From the NCBI RefSeq assembly GCF_000003195.3, contig NC_012876.2, positions 48,293,276 through 48,357,275 on the forward strand: a stretch of 64,000 nucleotides of DNA. The letters run 5' to 3'. A program made the translations under genes and the position numbers. The stretch is from Sorghum bicolor. Lineage: Eukaryota; Streptophyta; Magnoliopsida; Poales; Poaceae. Shown piece after piece: positions 53,538-64,000 of this stretch (its first letter is position 1; each line of letters starts with the position of its first letter). The notes beneath the pieces were generated by a model. The model did not search any database, was not told the DNA's origin, and worked only from the letters and a program-made list of their open reading frames with translations.

Positions 53538-56101
53538 GACTCCGAGCCTATCTACATAGGACAAGGTAGATAAACACGTGGTGATATCAAGGAGTAAATG
53601 TGCATCAACTCCTATCACTTAAATGTAGCATAGTAAAATAATTATGATATAACAAATTAAGTTAGCGAGAATAGAGAGACTTAGAATGCTCTAGGCTTGC
53701 CTCTCTCGAAGGTGCTAGGCCTGTGGTCCGGGCACTCCTGTAGATCTCCTTCCGGCTCTGGTCCTTCCGAAAGCTCCTGCTCCTCGGGTCCCACCTCGTT
53801 CTTCTGCGAGCCTGTATGATGCATATGTGCTCATGAGTGGAGTGCAAGATGCCCGAGGTGCAATGCTTATGCAGGTTAATACAAGATGATCATGACATGA
53901 TGCATAGATGAAATCGGAAACTATTTCTACAAGGTAGTCAACATCATCCAAGAACATGTAACCAAGTCTGCATCTATTGCATTCTCTTCTACAAATTATT
54001 ATTAACCAGCAAGCTATCATGGTGCTTCAAAGATACACCAAACACCATTTATTCTATTCATCTCATGCATAACAAGGTTTTATGTATTTAATTATTATTA
54101 GGCCTACAAGAGTAGCATATACTTATGATCTTCATAAATTCCACAAAATTACAGTAGGTCACTGGTTATTTATAAAGTCTACCACCAATTTTTCATAATA
54201 TTTGGATAGGTAACATGGTCCACACAAAAATCACAGTTAAATCTACATAATTAAGTGTAAATACCCTATTGGTGATAAAGTGTCAAACAACAGATTTCAT
54301 TTTTTATAAATTACTTACTATCATAAGAAATGTCCACAAAAATTTCCAAATTAATTGCATGATCCAATTATTTATTAAAAATTATAAACCATTGCCATGC
54401 AAGCATTTAAATCATCATAAATTAATTCCTACAGCAAATATTGTGTTACATATTTTTTCCCAGAGACTAAACATCCATGCAAAGCTAACAAAATAAGAAT
54501 TACATTTTTCTGAGTTATATTCTATTTACCATGCATTTTCCAAATATCATCAAAACATGGAATAATTATATTTACATAGAAAAGTCGTACAAACATGACA
54601 TGCAAAGACACCAGGTTCTAGATCTTGAATTATGGAACACATCAAACTTTAGTTCATCATTTTTGGAGCTGTGGATCTCAAGATATGGATTAAATACCAT
54701 TTAAACAAATTTCTAGAAAGCATTTATAAAACAAAACCGATTCAAAACGCTAAGTGCACCCGAACTCCATCTCCCAGAGGCGCTGATAGGTGGGACCCGC
54801 GGGTCAGCCGACCCCGACCGTCAGACACTCAGTGTATCCACGGCCATGGACCGGCCGGGATCTCACTGCCGGTGAGGTTTCCGGCGACCCCAAGAGCACA
54901 TATGGCTTCCCGAGCGCAAGACGAACCTAGCCGTACCCTTTGCAGCGTCTGCCGTGCACCGGAGATAGCTCGCCGTCGAGCATGGCGGATGCGGCGGCGC
55001 TGCTCACCGCGGCCCGGCCATCTCGGTACGGTAGAGCACGGACCAAGGACAGGGAAAGGTGCGCGAAGTCGAGGCGGAGCTAATGCGCTTGAAACCATGG
55101 GCAATGGTGGAGAGGAGGGGGAGAACCACGTGAGCCGAGAGGTCGCCGGAGCTCCGGCTCACTCCGGCGAGCCCTAACTGGCGAGCTAAGCTTACCGAGG
55201 GCGGTTGAGCGTGCGCGCGGGGTGCCGGAAGGTGAGGCGGAGTCGCTGGTGGCCGAGGATTCGAAGGAGGAGGCCGGGGCTGCCACAGAGAGGAGCTCCG
55301 AGCGTCGGCGGCAATGGCTAGCAGTGGCGCGGCCGCTGTGGCTGTCCGGGCGAGCAAGAGCGGGAGAGGGGGAGTGGATGAGCGCGAATGGCACAGGATG
55401 GAGAAGCAAGCGTGACCGGGGGCTCCTGGTGGCCGACCAGGGCGTGTCCACCCCGGCGCATGCGCGCCACGCGACGGCAGAGCCCTGCCGGCTCGCCAGG
55501 GCGGCACGGCGCAGCCGACCGTCGTGCGTGGATGCGGGCGCGGGCACGGGGACGGGGAAGGCGCGCTCGTGGGCTGGGCCGGCTTTGGCCAGAGGGCCAG
55601 AAGCAAGGTCGCGGCCTGTTAGCCCCCCTTTCCCTTTGCCATTTTTTTTGAATTTTTTTCCCAAATATATTCCAAGCTCATTTTAACTTATTCAGGTTTG
55701 GCCCCTAAAACAAAATAAATAGCTCCACAACTTTGCTTTAAGCTACAACTCCAAATTCCAATTAGAATTTGAAATGCAATTCAAAACTAGTTCTAGGTTT
55801 TTAAATAAATTCATTTTGGGGATTTTTGTATAAAATCCATTTCTCAAATTATAGAGCTCCAAAAATTCCAAAAAATATTCTTAATTCTTCTAAAACATAG
55901 TTCAACTTACTTTGGTCATCACAAGCAAATTTAAAGCAAGCATGTTAATTTATTATGTTAAATTCATTTAAATCAAGCACATAAAATCACAATTTAAAAG
56001 CTACTATGCTTATGTGATGCTATGCTCATGCTATGATTGATGAGAATGCTTATGAGTGAGTTTGTGAGACTAAGTGCATGCTTAACACCTAGGGTTTTAC
56101 A
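53538..56101 (-). repeat. Minus-strand Tekay 3' LTR, truncated at its far end
   Basis: On the minus strand it starts TGTAAAACCCTAGG at 56101 after a polypurine tract, contains a GC-rich island (54780-55640), and is cut at 53538 by LTR3 of the array. It aligns in order with 35200-37468. Confidence 0.8.
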
Positions 56102-57538
56102 GCCCTTCCCCCCTTAGGGAAATCTCACCCCGAGATTTTGGGTTACTAACCATCTCATATGAAATTTTGGATAAACTATTTTTAGGTAATCCTCTGTTTC
56201 CCAGGTAGCATCTCTATCATCATGATGACTCCACACCACCTTGTAGTTTATGACAACTCTATTTCTGGTTACCCGCTCCTTGGTATCTACGATACCCACT
56301 GGTTGTTCTTGATATTCAGATGTGCCTTTATCTTGATTCCCCGAGGTTCAATCCTTTGCTCAGGTACCTTCAGATACTTTCTTAACTGGGATACATGAAA
56401 AACTGGAAAGATCGAGCTCAACTCTTCAGGTAACTGGATCTTGTGGGCCAGCGGACCTTTCCGCTCTATCACCTGATACGGTCCCACATACCTAGGGGCA
56501 AGCTTACTTCGAACCCTGAAGTGTTGAACATTACTTATCGGCGTAACCTTGAGGTAAACATAGTCACCCACATTAAACTCAAGCGGTCTTCTTCTCTTGT
56601 CGGCATGGCTTTTCTGGTGTGATTGTGCGGCTCTCGTGTGTTGTTGTATGATTTGCACCTTCTTCTCAGCATCGTTCATGAAGTCGATACCATAGTATAT
56701 TCTTTCAACAGGTTCGACCCAGTTTAACGGAGTCCTGCACTTCCAAGCATACAACGCTTCAAATGAAGCCATCTTGACACTCTCTTGATAGCTATTGTTG
56801 TAAGAGAATTCAGCCAACGGTAACCATGCTTCCCAAGATCCTTTTGAAGATAACACACAAGCTCTCAGCATATCTTCTAACACTTGATTGAGCCTCTTTG
56901 TTTGGCCAGAAGTTTGAGGGTGATATGCTGCACTTCTCACGAGACTAGTCCCCAAACTCTTGTGCATTCGCTCCCAAAAGTGAGCAGTGAACTGCGGACC
57001 TCTATCTGATATGATGGTCTTGGGAATACCATGCAACTGTACAATCTCAGCCACGTATAAGTCAGCATACTCGGGAGGTCTATAACGAGTCTTAACTGGA
57101 ATGAAATTAGCCGATTCGGTAAACCGATCTACGATTTCCCAAATCGAGTCATTCCCTTTTCGCGTAGTAGGCAATCCTGTGATGAAGTCCATACTGACCT
57201 CTTCCCACTTCCACTCTGGACTGACAATGGTTGCAGCAACCATGTGGGTTTCATGTTTATAGCTCTGACTCGGCAACACGTGTCACATCGGGCCACATAT
57301 GCTGCTATCTCTTTCTTCATTTTGGTCCACCAAAAGTGAGACTTCAGATCTTGATACATTTTGCTACTCCCAGGATGGATGGAAAGCTTCGAAAGATGTG
57401 CTTCATCCATGATTCGATTATTTAGTTCTCAATTCTTCGGAACTACCAACCGATGCTAAAACCAAAGCACCCCTTTCTCGTCCACTCGAAACTAAGTCTT
57501 GGGGTCATCCTTGATCCTTTCCTTAATATGAGAAATGC
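56102..57538 (-). pseudogene. Tekay chromovirus integrase and chromodomain, broken
   Basis: Read on the minus strand from 57538: the end of the RNase H linker, an HHCC zinc region (EAHLSKLSIHPG, then CDTCCRV; about 57410-57270), the integrase core in the long frame 57279-56287 (SMDFITGLP, ISDRGPQFTAHFWERM), a GPY-like segment (APRYVGPYQVI) and a chromodomain-like end in another frame (WETEDYLKIVYPKF; 56299-56114). The parts lie in different frames, so the gene is dead. The catalytic glutamate of the D-D-35-E triad is replaced by lysine (GQTKRLNQ where GQTERxNQ is usual). Integrase inserts cDNA, and the chromodomain targets heterochromatin. The pol region continues at 59070-59217 beyond a Copia insertion. 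Confidence 0.88.
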
Positions 57539-59069
57539 TGAAAGCCCTAGTTTGGTTTTGGATAATTGATGAAACCCTAGTACTAACCTCTATACTAAGT
57601 GTGTGTATACTTAATGAGGTTGGTACATGCCAAGTGATGGAGCAAGTGATGATGATGGTGATGACCACAAGATGATCAAGTGCTCAACTTGGAAAAGAAG
57701 AAAGAGAAAAACAAAACCCTATGGAGATCAAGGCAAAGGTATTGCTTAGGGTTTTGGTTTTGGTGATCAAGACACCATAGAGGGTGTGATCACATGTAGG
57801 ATAGATAGCCGTACTATAAAGAGGGGAATTCTTTGGCTAAGCGGTTATCAAGTGCCACTAGGTGTCATTGTTCATGGTCATGCATTTAGAACCTACTGAG
57901 CTAACTTAACTCCTTCGAAGAAAATGATTGTGAAAAAGCTAACACACGTGCACTTGTTGGTTTACACATTGTGGTGTTGGCACACCTTGAGAAGGAGGCG
58001 GAGTTTAAAGGGTAGAGAGAGGATGGGTTCCTCTCTCCCTCCCGCCGAGCTTGCGAAAATGAAGTGCATATTTTCTATTGCGCCGGTGGGAAAGTTGGAC
58101 TAGTCGCAGGAGTGTTTCTCGCTGAGAAACACTCACCGGACGCTGGCTTCTGGAGCACCGGACGCTGAGTCTAAGCGTCCGGTGCAGTCAGTGCGTGGCC
58201 CAGCTAGGGTAAGGCACCGGATGCTAGGCACCGGATGCAGCTTGGAGCGTCCGGTGGTGTGAGTCCGGTGCCCTGAGCGTTTTGCAGAGCTCTCTGAGTT
58301 TAAGTCCGGTGAGCACCGGACGCAGCTTGGAGCGTCCGGTGGTGTGCGTCCGGTGACCTCGCGTTTTGCAGACCTCTCTGTGTTTAAGACCGGTGTGCAC
58401 CGGACGCGTCCGGTGCCAACTTGCTCAGCATCCGGTGCTCTGCAGGTTACCGTTAGACTCTGACACGCGGCTGACTTTGGAGCACCGGACGTAGCTGTTA
58501 AGCGTCCGGTGCCCCTTTAAGAGCGTCCGGTGACCCCGAATTTGACCCAGTGAGAGAGCCAACGGCTCTATTTGTTTGAGGGGTCTATAAATAGTTGTTA
58601 GCCAGCTTAGGGCTCACCCTCTTGGTATTCTTGACTACTAGACATCCTTGTGAGCCTAAGCAAACACCTCCCACTCATCTCCTTCATAGATTATACATCT
58701 TTGTGAGATTGGGAGTGATTCCACGTGCATTTTCTTGAGTGATTGCATCTAGTGGCACTTGGGGATCGATTTGGCTGCGGTTTTCTTGTTACTCTTGGTG
58801 GTTGCCGCCACCTAGACGGCTTGGAGCAGCAGAGGAGCTTTGGCACGAGTAGGCACCACGCATACACAATATCTGGTGTAGTAGAGACATAGCTCTTGTG
58901 TGCCTAGTGATCATATCAACTAGAATTGTTGGATAGGTGGCTTGCAAACACCTCTTTAGAGCTAGACCAAAAAGCTTCGCTTTGTTATTTACTAACCTCT
59001 TGCTCTAGTGATTTTGTAGAATTTTTAAATAGGCTATTCACCCCCCTCTAGCCATACTAGGACCTTTCA
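57539..59069 (+). mobile_element. Copia (SIRE/Maximus-like) solo LTR
   Basis: 1531 bp, TGAAAGCCC...GACCTTTCA, flanked by the direct repeat AATGC (57534-57538 and 59070-59074). The 3' end CTATTCACCCCCCTCTAGCC is typical of SIRE/Maximus-like Copia LTRs. It contains a dense cluster of CACCGGACGC-type motifs. Removing it restores the Tekay pol sequence. Confidence 0.92.
58124..58532. repeat. Cluster of GCGTCCGGTG / CACCGGACGC motifs
   Basis: About 18 copies or near-copies of a 10-bp motif in both orientations, partly within a tandem duplication of about 87 bp (starting near 58220 and 58310). Confidence 0.9.
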
Positions 59070-59217
59070 AATGCCCTTATCTGTCTTCTAACCTTCGATG
59101 ACTTGACTCTCGAGCGAACAACTGAGCTGTATGTGACATAGAACCTTAGGATGCATCAAGTTGAACCCATCTTCAAACAAAGGTTGGACCACTTGATAGT
59201 GTGGCTTACGACTTGTT
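59070..59217 (-). pseudogene. Fragment of the same Tekay pol
   Basis: Continues the minus-strand pol upstream of the integrase beyond the Copia solo LTR. It begins with the target duplicate AATGC. It is then cut, and no RT is present in the window. Confidence 0.6.
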
Positions 59218-59282
59218 GTGCATTCTTAACGTCACTACCAAAAGTAGACTTAGTTTTCTAGTTCTGATAACGGCGCCAAAAA
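59218..59282 (-). mobile_element. Primer binding site side of a minus-strand Athila-like element
   Basis: On the minus strand TGGCGCCGTTATCAGA (59278-59263) follows an LTR end by four bases; it is a tRNA-Asp-type site with a variant 3' half. Further left is a short LTR-end-like phrase (TAGTGACGTTAAGAATGC), then the Tekay fragment. The rest of this element is missing. Confidence 0.6.
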
Positions 59283-60614
59283 TGCCAAACCTATCCCTCA
59301 TGCCACTTAAGCCAAGTTGTATTAAGTAATGAATAGTGACAAAGGATATATTAAGTAATGAATAGTGACAAAGATAATTAGTCCGATCAGCATAACTTAG
59401 CCACATAATAAATATGATAAGGACCTCAATTAGATATTCTAGCAAGTCATTAGCATGTTATTCGGACGAACTACAAGAATATTTCCTAAGTTATTCTCAA
59501 CTATACAGTCTAGCATATCATAGTTAGTGCAATTATACTTTGCAATCATTGTGAGATAGGACTACGCCCATGCATAGTGATATTATCAAGGAATATGAGA
59601 AACATCGCAATCACTCCCCTATAATAATGTTGCTCTGCCAGCCCAATACACGAGAGGGGGACTATATAAGAATCAATGGAGCTGTCACTACCACGAACTA
59701 TCCCGCGATCTGGCATATAGGGTACAATCGCAGATAAATACGGTATAGGCACCACGCATACACAATATCTATCATTTACCCATGGATCCGATGGATAAAC
59801 GCTATACGATCCTAAACATGTATATAATTCCAATCTAACTAAGCCAAGTATATAACTATGATAAACTAAGAACAATATAATTGTGAATAAAAATAAGTAG
59901 AGCAAAGTCATAATCAATATATTGAAGTAGAACAAAGTCATATTCATAATATTGAAGAACAAAGATGAAAAATTGAAGAACAATAGAGAATTACCAAGAA
60001 TCCTCTTGACAGATCCGAAAACCAATCGAAGATTGACTGCTTCTAGTTCTAATCCTATGTAGCTATGCTAATCTAGAGATCTAATTGATGTGGTGGCTCT
60101 AGGGCTTGATCAGAGGCTTCTTCTCCCTGATGAATAATGAATTAGGGTTGAGAGGTGCTCTCCTCCAGGGGCCAGGGGGTCTGGTTATATAGTCCTTCCA
60201 AGTGAATATGGGCTGTCGGATCAAACCGACATTGATTGAACGGTTATCCTTGATCCTTTAGGTCGGTGGAGTATGATCCCCGAAGAGGACTCTGATTGGG
60301 CACCAAAGGGGGGCGCGGCGCCCTGGTCTCTAGGGCGGCAGCCCTAGGCCAGGCCCCGTTCTGCCTCCGCTTCATTCCCGTGGCTTCTGGTGTCTTCTAG
60401 ATGTTAGAAAATTGCGCGACACGTTAATATCTCTATGTAATCCCGACGTGTGGGCCTTTCTTCCGTATTTCCTGATAACCCCCTACAGAAATAGAGAAAC
60501 ACCAAAACTCGTGGAATTCTGTCAGATAAAACCCTAAGTCTGGATGTCGGTTGCATTTGGATCCTTTTCCTTGTTTATTTGATAATTAAATTTGATACTT
60601 AAGGACTGTCAACA
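59283..60614 (-). repeat. Minus-strand Athila-like LTR flanked by PBS and PPT
   Basis: On the minus strand it starts TGTTGACAGTCC at 60614 and ends TTTGGCA at 59283. A polypurine tract lies on its upstream side (60615-60630) and a primer binding site on its downstream side, so it is shared by two units. Its 5' half resembles 12508-13000. A 159-codon minus frame at 59546-60025 has no domain and is not called. A direct repeat of about 32 bases is at 59319-59380. Confidence 0.82.
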
Positions 60615-62762
60615 AACTCCCCCAAGCTTACCTCTTGCTCGTACCTGAGCAAGGATAATCTCAGCGATGGATCATAAGTTGTTGTAATGCCTTTAAAAGT
60701 TGACGGTACACATGCTTTTAAATAAGGTCTCATCTCTGAGTTAGAGTAAATTGTCAAGACTTAAAACTTACTCATTTTACCTTTCACCATGGGACTTGTG
60801 ACTGTCACTTCCATCTTGAGTTACAGTCTAGTCAAGCGTCATGTCTCTTATTCTTGATCAGCTATAGCTCTGGAGTTTTTTTTTTGCAGATTTTCAAATA
60901 AAACTCAGAGATTCCTTGTATGACTCTCTCCGATATATCTTTTGTGGTATTTCTGGATCCTTACCAAGGCATTGATGGTATATGCCTTCTCTCAAAATAT
61001 GTAGCATTTATGGTATAAGGCATAGTGATATTGCCTTCTCTCTCATCCTACTCTAACAAGGCTTTAATATCTAGAGCTCATAGGTGGGAGATAAAGTATA
61101 CATACTTACAAGACATTTATTGTATAGTCAAACCATGGATCCAAAGAAATAAGTCAATAAGTCAAATCAAGATGTGCATGTGTGACGAATGAATGGTGTG
61201 TGGTGATGACAATGGTGAAAGTCTACTTCTACTTTTGCTCTTTGAGGGGATACATACCTTCCTTGCTTTTTGAAACTTTGTCAGGAGAATGAGATGCTCT
61301 ACTTTTTTTCTTTTTCATTCCTCTCAGGTGGGTATTTTGTACCCCTAATTCTACTATCGGACACTTATCCATTTTTACCTCTCGTCTCACTTTTTCTTTT
61401 CTTTCGAGGTTCCGGGCACTTGCCCCTTTTTATTTCCTCGTATCATTTTTTTAGAGCACTCATCTTCTGAAATAATATAGCAAGTGGTAGTAACCAAGAT
61501 AACTCGAGCATTTATTTCACAGGGGAAAATAGAAATGTTTTTGGCTATTCTCTCTCGGATTAGGAGTAGAATATTTTTGGTTGGTTTTGGAGATGGAAAT
61601 GAGTCGATATATGTGGATGCATACTTCCGGAGTAGAAGCAGCATGTGTGAGTGAACGTGCAAGCAAATCTCGATTTTAACCACATGACAAGCTCCTAAGG
61701 GTCTACACAGCTTGACCACACTCAATGCTCATAAGCAGTAAAAAGTAAATGTGTGGCTCAAAGTCTAGCAAGCATGTATATATGGCTGTGGTAGGAATTT
61801 AAACCCTCATCACACAGGAACTCATCATGCAATATTTGAAAGATTTTTGAAAGATAAAATTCTCCAGAATTCTAGCATCTCTAGGAACAAATAAACAGCA
61901 GCTCAACCTTCACATATCATATCCGTTAACAACTTAGACTTTAGATCAAGTTCTCTTCCCACAAGTTCAGGTTTAGAGCAAGCTTTAAATTATAACAGTT
62001 ATGTCTAAACTTAAGAGAGAACTTGAAATTTGAAAATTAGGCAGAGCAACTATTCATCATATCCATGCTAGAGTTTTATTATTAAGATTCAGTTTAGCAT
62101 AGCCACTTTATTTATTTATAAAGCACACTAAGCAAGACAAAATATATAAGCACAAAATCATTATTTGGTTTTCCATAGTTATGTATATTTATATTTTAAT
62201 ATAGTATAAGTATAAAGATAGATAGAAATACTTAGCGAGATAAATGGGGGTGCTCTCCCCCAATCTGAATTTTGACGTAATTTCTTCTGATGTAGCTAGC
62301 AGGTGGCAGAGGTGTATTTGAAAGTCGGCAGTACCCTGACAGCGATTAGAATGTCCTCCGTCTGCTAGTCTTCTTGATCATTGAATTCTGTGGAGCTCAA
62401 ATAGACAACAAAGCTTTGTGGAACTGATTAAGTGTTAGCATAAATATCTAGCCTTTATCATGTTGAGCCTCCTCAATCAATATTACTCTTATATTTTTTT
62501 TATTTTCATTTTATAGAGCAGAAAAATATTTATTTTATTTTTATGCCACCACAGTGAATGTACTTATGGGTTTCATGTCACTCGTATACTCACATGGGGC
62601 TTACTGTTTTTTTAACATTTTTATTTTCTTTTTAGCATAGTATGAACATAATTAACTAAGTAAACTATTTAAAATAATTAAAAGAGAAAGGATAACTACC
62701 AAATTTACCTTTTGGCAAGGCGTTCGGTGTTTTTAAGTCCTCCGAACGGGACTCTCCATTTT
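60615..62762 (-). mobile_element. 3' noncoding region of a minus-strand Athila-like element
   Basis: Reverse complement of a close relative of 10284-12507, including the terminal tract (60615-60630) and the internal PPT-like hairpin (62245-62265), whose GGGGG-AGAGCA-CCCCC is identical in both copies. The long frames here are noncoding shadows. Confidence 0.75.
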
Positions 62763-63140
62763 TTAGTTGTCCTGGAATTCATTGGGTGGCGTAGTCGGTG
62801 CTTCTGGCGGCGCCTCTTCTTCGTGTATAGTTCTCTTCTCTTCCCACACCTGACTCGGTGCTACGGTCTCCTCAGGATAGTCTTGTTCAAGCTGTATGTC
62901 TTCAGACCTTACTACTTCTCCTTCATAGTCTGCCCATCCGTCCTTGATGATTTGCCTTCTCTGGTTGCGGTTGCGTCGTTTTCTTCTTGTCCTGACCTGC
63001 TTAGAGTCTTCAACGATATAGTTAGGGTTAGTAAAATAGCGGCATACCTTCTCTGAGGGGAAGTGCATGTGAACTTCTCTGGTTCCAATGTAGATAATTG
63101 CTTTAACGATGCTGAGGAACGGTCTTCCAAGGATGATGGG
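62763..63140 (-). pseudogene. Protease C-terminal half and acidic tail, Athila-like
   Basis: The minus frame ending at 62763 reads HFPSEKVCRYF, a Lys/Arg-rich stretch, then an acidic Glu/Pro/Thr-rich tail. It corresponds to 10002-10400 and is longer there by an acidic insert (RSEDIQLEQDYPEE). The upstream part, where ILGRPFL is expected (about 63138), is cut by the LTR that begins at 63141. Confidence 0.7.
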
Positions 63141-64000
63141 TGTTGACGGTCCTTAAGTACCAAATATAATCATCAAATAAATAAAGAAAAGGATCCAAAT
63201 GCAACCAACACCCAGACTTAGGGTTTTATCTGACAGAATTCCATGAGTTTTGGTGTTTGTCTATTTCTGCAGGGGGTTATTAGGAAATACGGAAGAAAGG
63301 CCCACACGTCGGGTTTATATAGAGATATTAATGCACCGCGCAATTTTCCACCATCTAGAAGACTCCAGAAGCCACGGGAACGAAAGGAAAGGCGATCGGG
63401 CCTGGGGGCATGGCGCCCGCCCTCCCCCCTTGGGCGCCCGCCCTGTCCTAGAGTCCAATCAGGACTCTCTTCAGGGATTACGCTCCACCGACCTAAAGGA
63501 TCAAGGATAACCGTTCAATCAATGTCGGTTTGATCCGACGGCCCAGATTCACCTGAGGGGACTATATAAGCAGACCCCCTGGCCCTGGAGGAGAACAAGT
63601 TCATCATAGAGTTGAGAGGAGCCCTCAAAGGAATACCTCTCCTCTAAATAGACTTAGGGCTTAGCATCCAATGTGAGAGTAGACTAGATCTACTAGATTG
63701 AGAGAGATAGAGTGGAGGTGTAGATCAGAGGAAGCCCGGCCTGTCGGTGTCTACTCTGAGGTTGTACCTGCGGGATCAAGTCTCCTAACCCGAGGCATGC
63801 TCCTAGGATTCTTCAGTAATTCGACTTCTAATTCTAGTAAGTTCTTGTTCTTATTGTTCTTTGGTTTATGAGTTTACTTTAATCTCTTCCGGTTGAGTTT
63901 AGAGTAATCATTGCTAGCGTAAACGTGGTGTTTGGGCTAGGGTACTCATAGATATCCCCTGACTAGCTAGACCGTGGTAGTAGCGAGGAACGTGACATTT
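63141..64000 (+). repeat. Start of a plus-strand Athila-like LTR, runs off the window
   Basis: TGTTGACGGTCC inserted in the protease remnant after GATGGG. TATA box TATATAA at 63563-63569. Very close to the minus-strand solo LTR at 46227-47437. Whether it is a solo LTR or a 5' LTR cannot be told. Confidence 0.85.

Noticed and set aside
54671..55686. Frames of 154-200 codons on both strands
   Set aside because: GC-island of the LTR; Arg/Ala/Ser/Pro-rich shadow frames without a domain.
58124..58532. CRISPR-like repeated motif
   Set aside because: Repeats are 10 bp, in both orientations, irregularly spaced, inside a plant Copia LTR with a clear target duplication.
59546..60025. 159-codon minus-strand frame
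   Set aside because: AT-rich Leu/Phe/Ile-rich reading of an LTR; no domain and no counterpart in the LTR at 12508.

Overview
This window looks like repeat-rich intergenic DNA of a flowering plant, most likely a grass and probably a panicoid one. That assignment is inferred from the LTR-retrotransposon lineages present (Tekay/Del chromovirus, Tat/RIRE2-like, Athila-like, SIRE/Maximus-like Copia) and their nesting; no species marker is present. I found no host gene, tRNA, rRNA or CRISPR array. Nearly every base can be assigned to a retrotransposon or a fragment of one. Most of the long open frames are shadows in GC-rich LTR segments.

Layout. 1-7907: 3' end and very long 3' LTR of a plus-strand Tekay-like element, carrying a minus-strand Tat-family solo LTR (4708-5697, TSD TTAGC). 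7908-14090: an Athila-like region with gag/protease remnants, an LTR (12508-13787) that has a polypurine tract on its left and a primer binding site on its right, and a truncated second gag. 14091-37468: a plus Tekay-like LTR fused to a minus one. A 3.84-kb piece of this fusion is tandemly duplicated, and the second copy is split by a complete 14.3-kb Tat element (20270-34569, TSD GATAC). 37469-53537: a tandem array LTR1-internal1-LTR2-internal2-LTR3 of non-autonomous Athila-like elements with gag but no reverse transcriptase or integrase. Internal1 also has a second gene with its own U3-like promoter. LTR2 contains an unrelated solo LTR, and LTR3 contains a 100-N gap. 53538-59217: minus-strand Tekay 3' LTR plus integrase region, split by a Copia solo LTR (57539-59069, TSD AATGC). 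59218-64000: minus-strand Athila-like array, then the start of a plus-strand LTR that runs off the window.

How the parts work. The Tat element encodes gag and pol (protease, RT, two RNase H modules, integrase) on the plus strand. On the minus strand it carries a six-exon gene of about 1,298 codons with its own TATA box; all five GT-AG introns keep frame. The LTRs of this element differ by only about nine substitutions by eye, yet gag and pol carry TAG stops and a frame change. The Athila-like elements of the array could move only with pol supplied in trans. They share PPT-like G-runs after each coding block and a set of 3' hairpins kept in two diverged copies with some compensatory changes.

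The best candidates for something undescribed are the six-exon antisense gene, the two-gene non-autonomous element with an embedded U3-like promoter, and the conserved 3' hairpin block. A further cross-cutting signal is that the stop codons breaking the gag, pol and second-gene frames are all TAG, often where glutamine CAG is expected, which points to deamination at CHG-methylated cytosines. All similarity statements are by eye and family names come from memory of these lineages.
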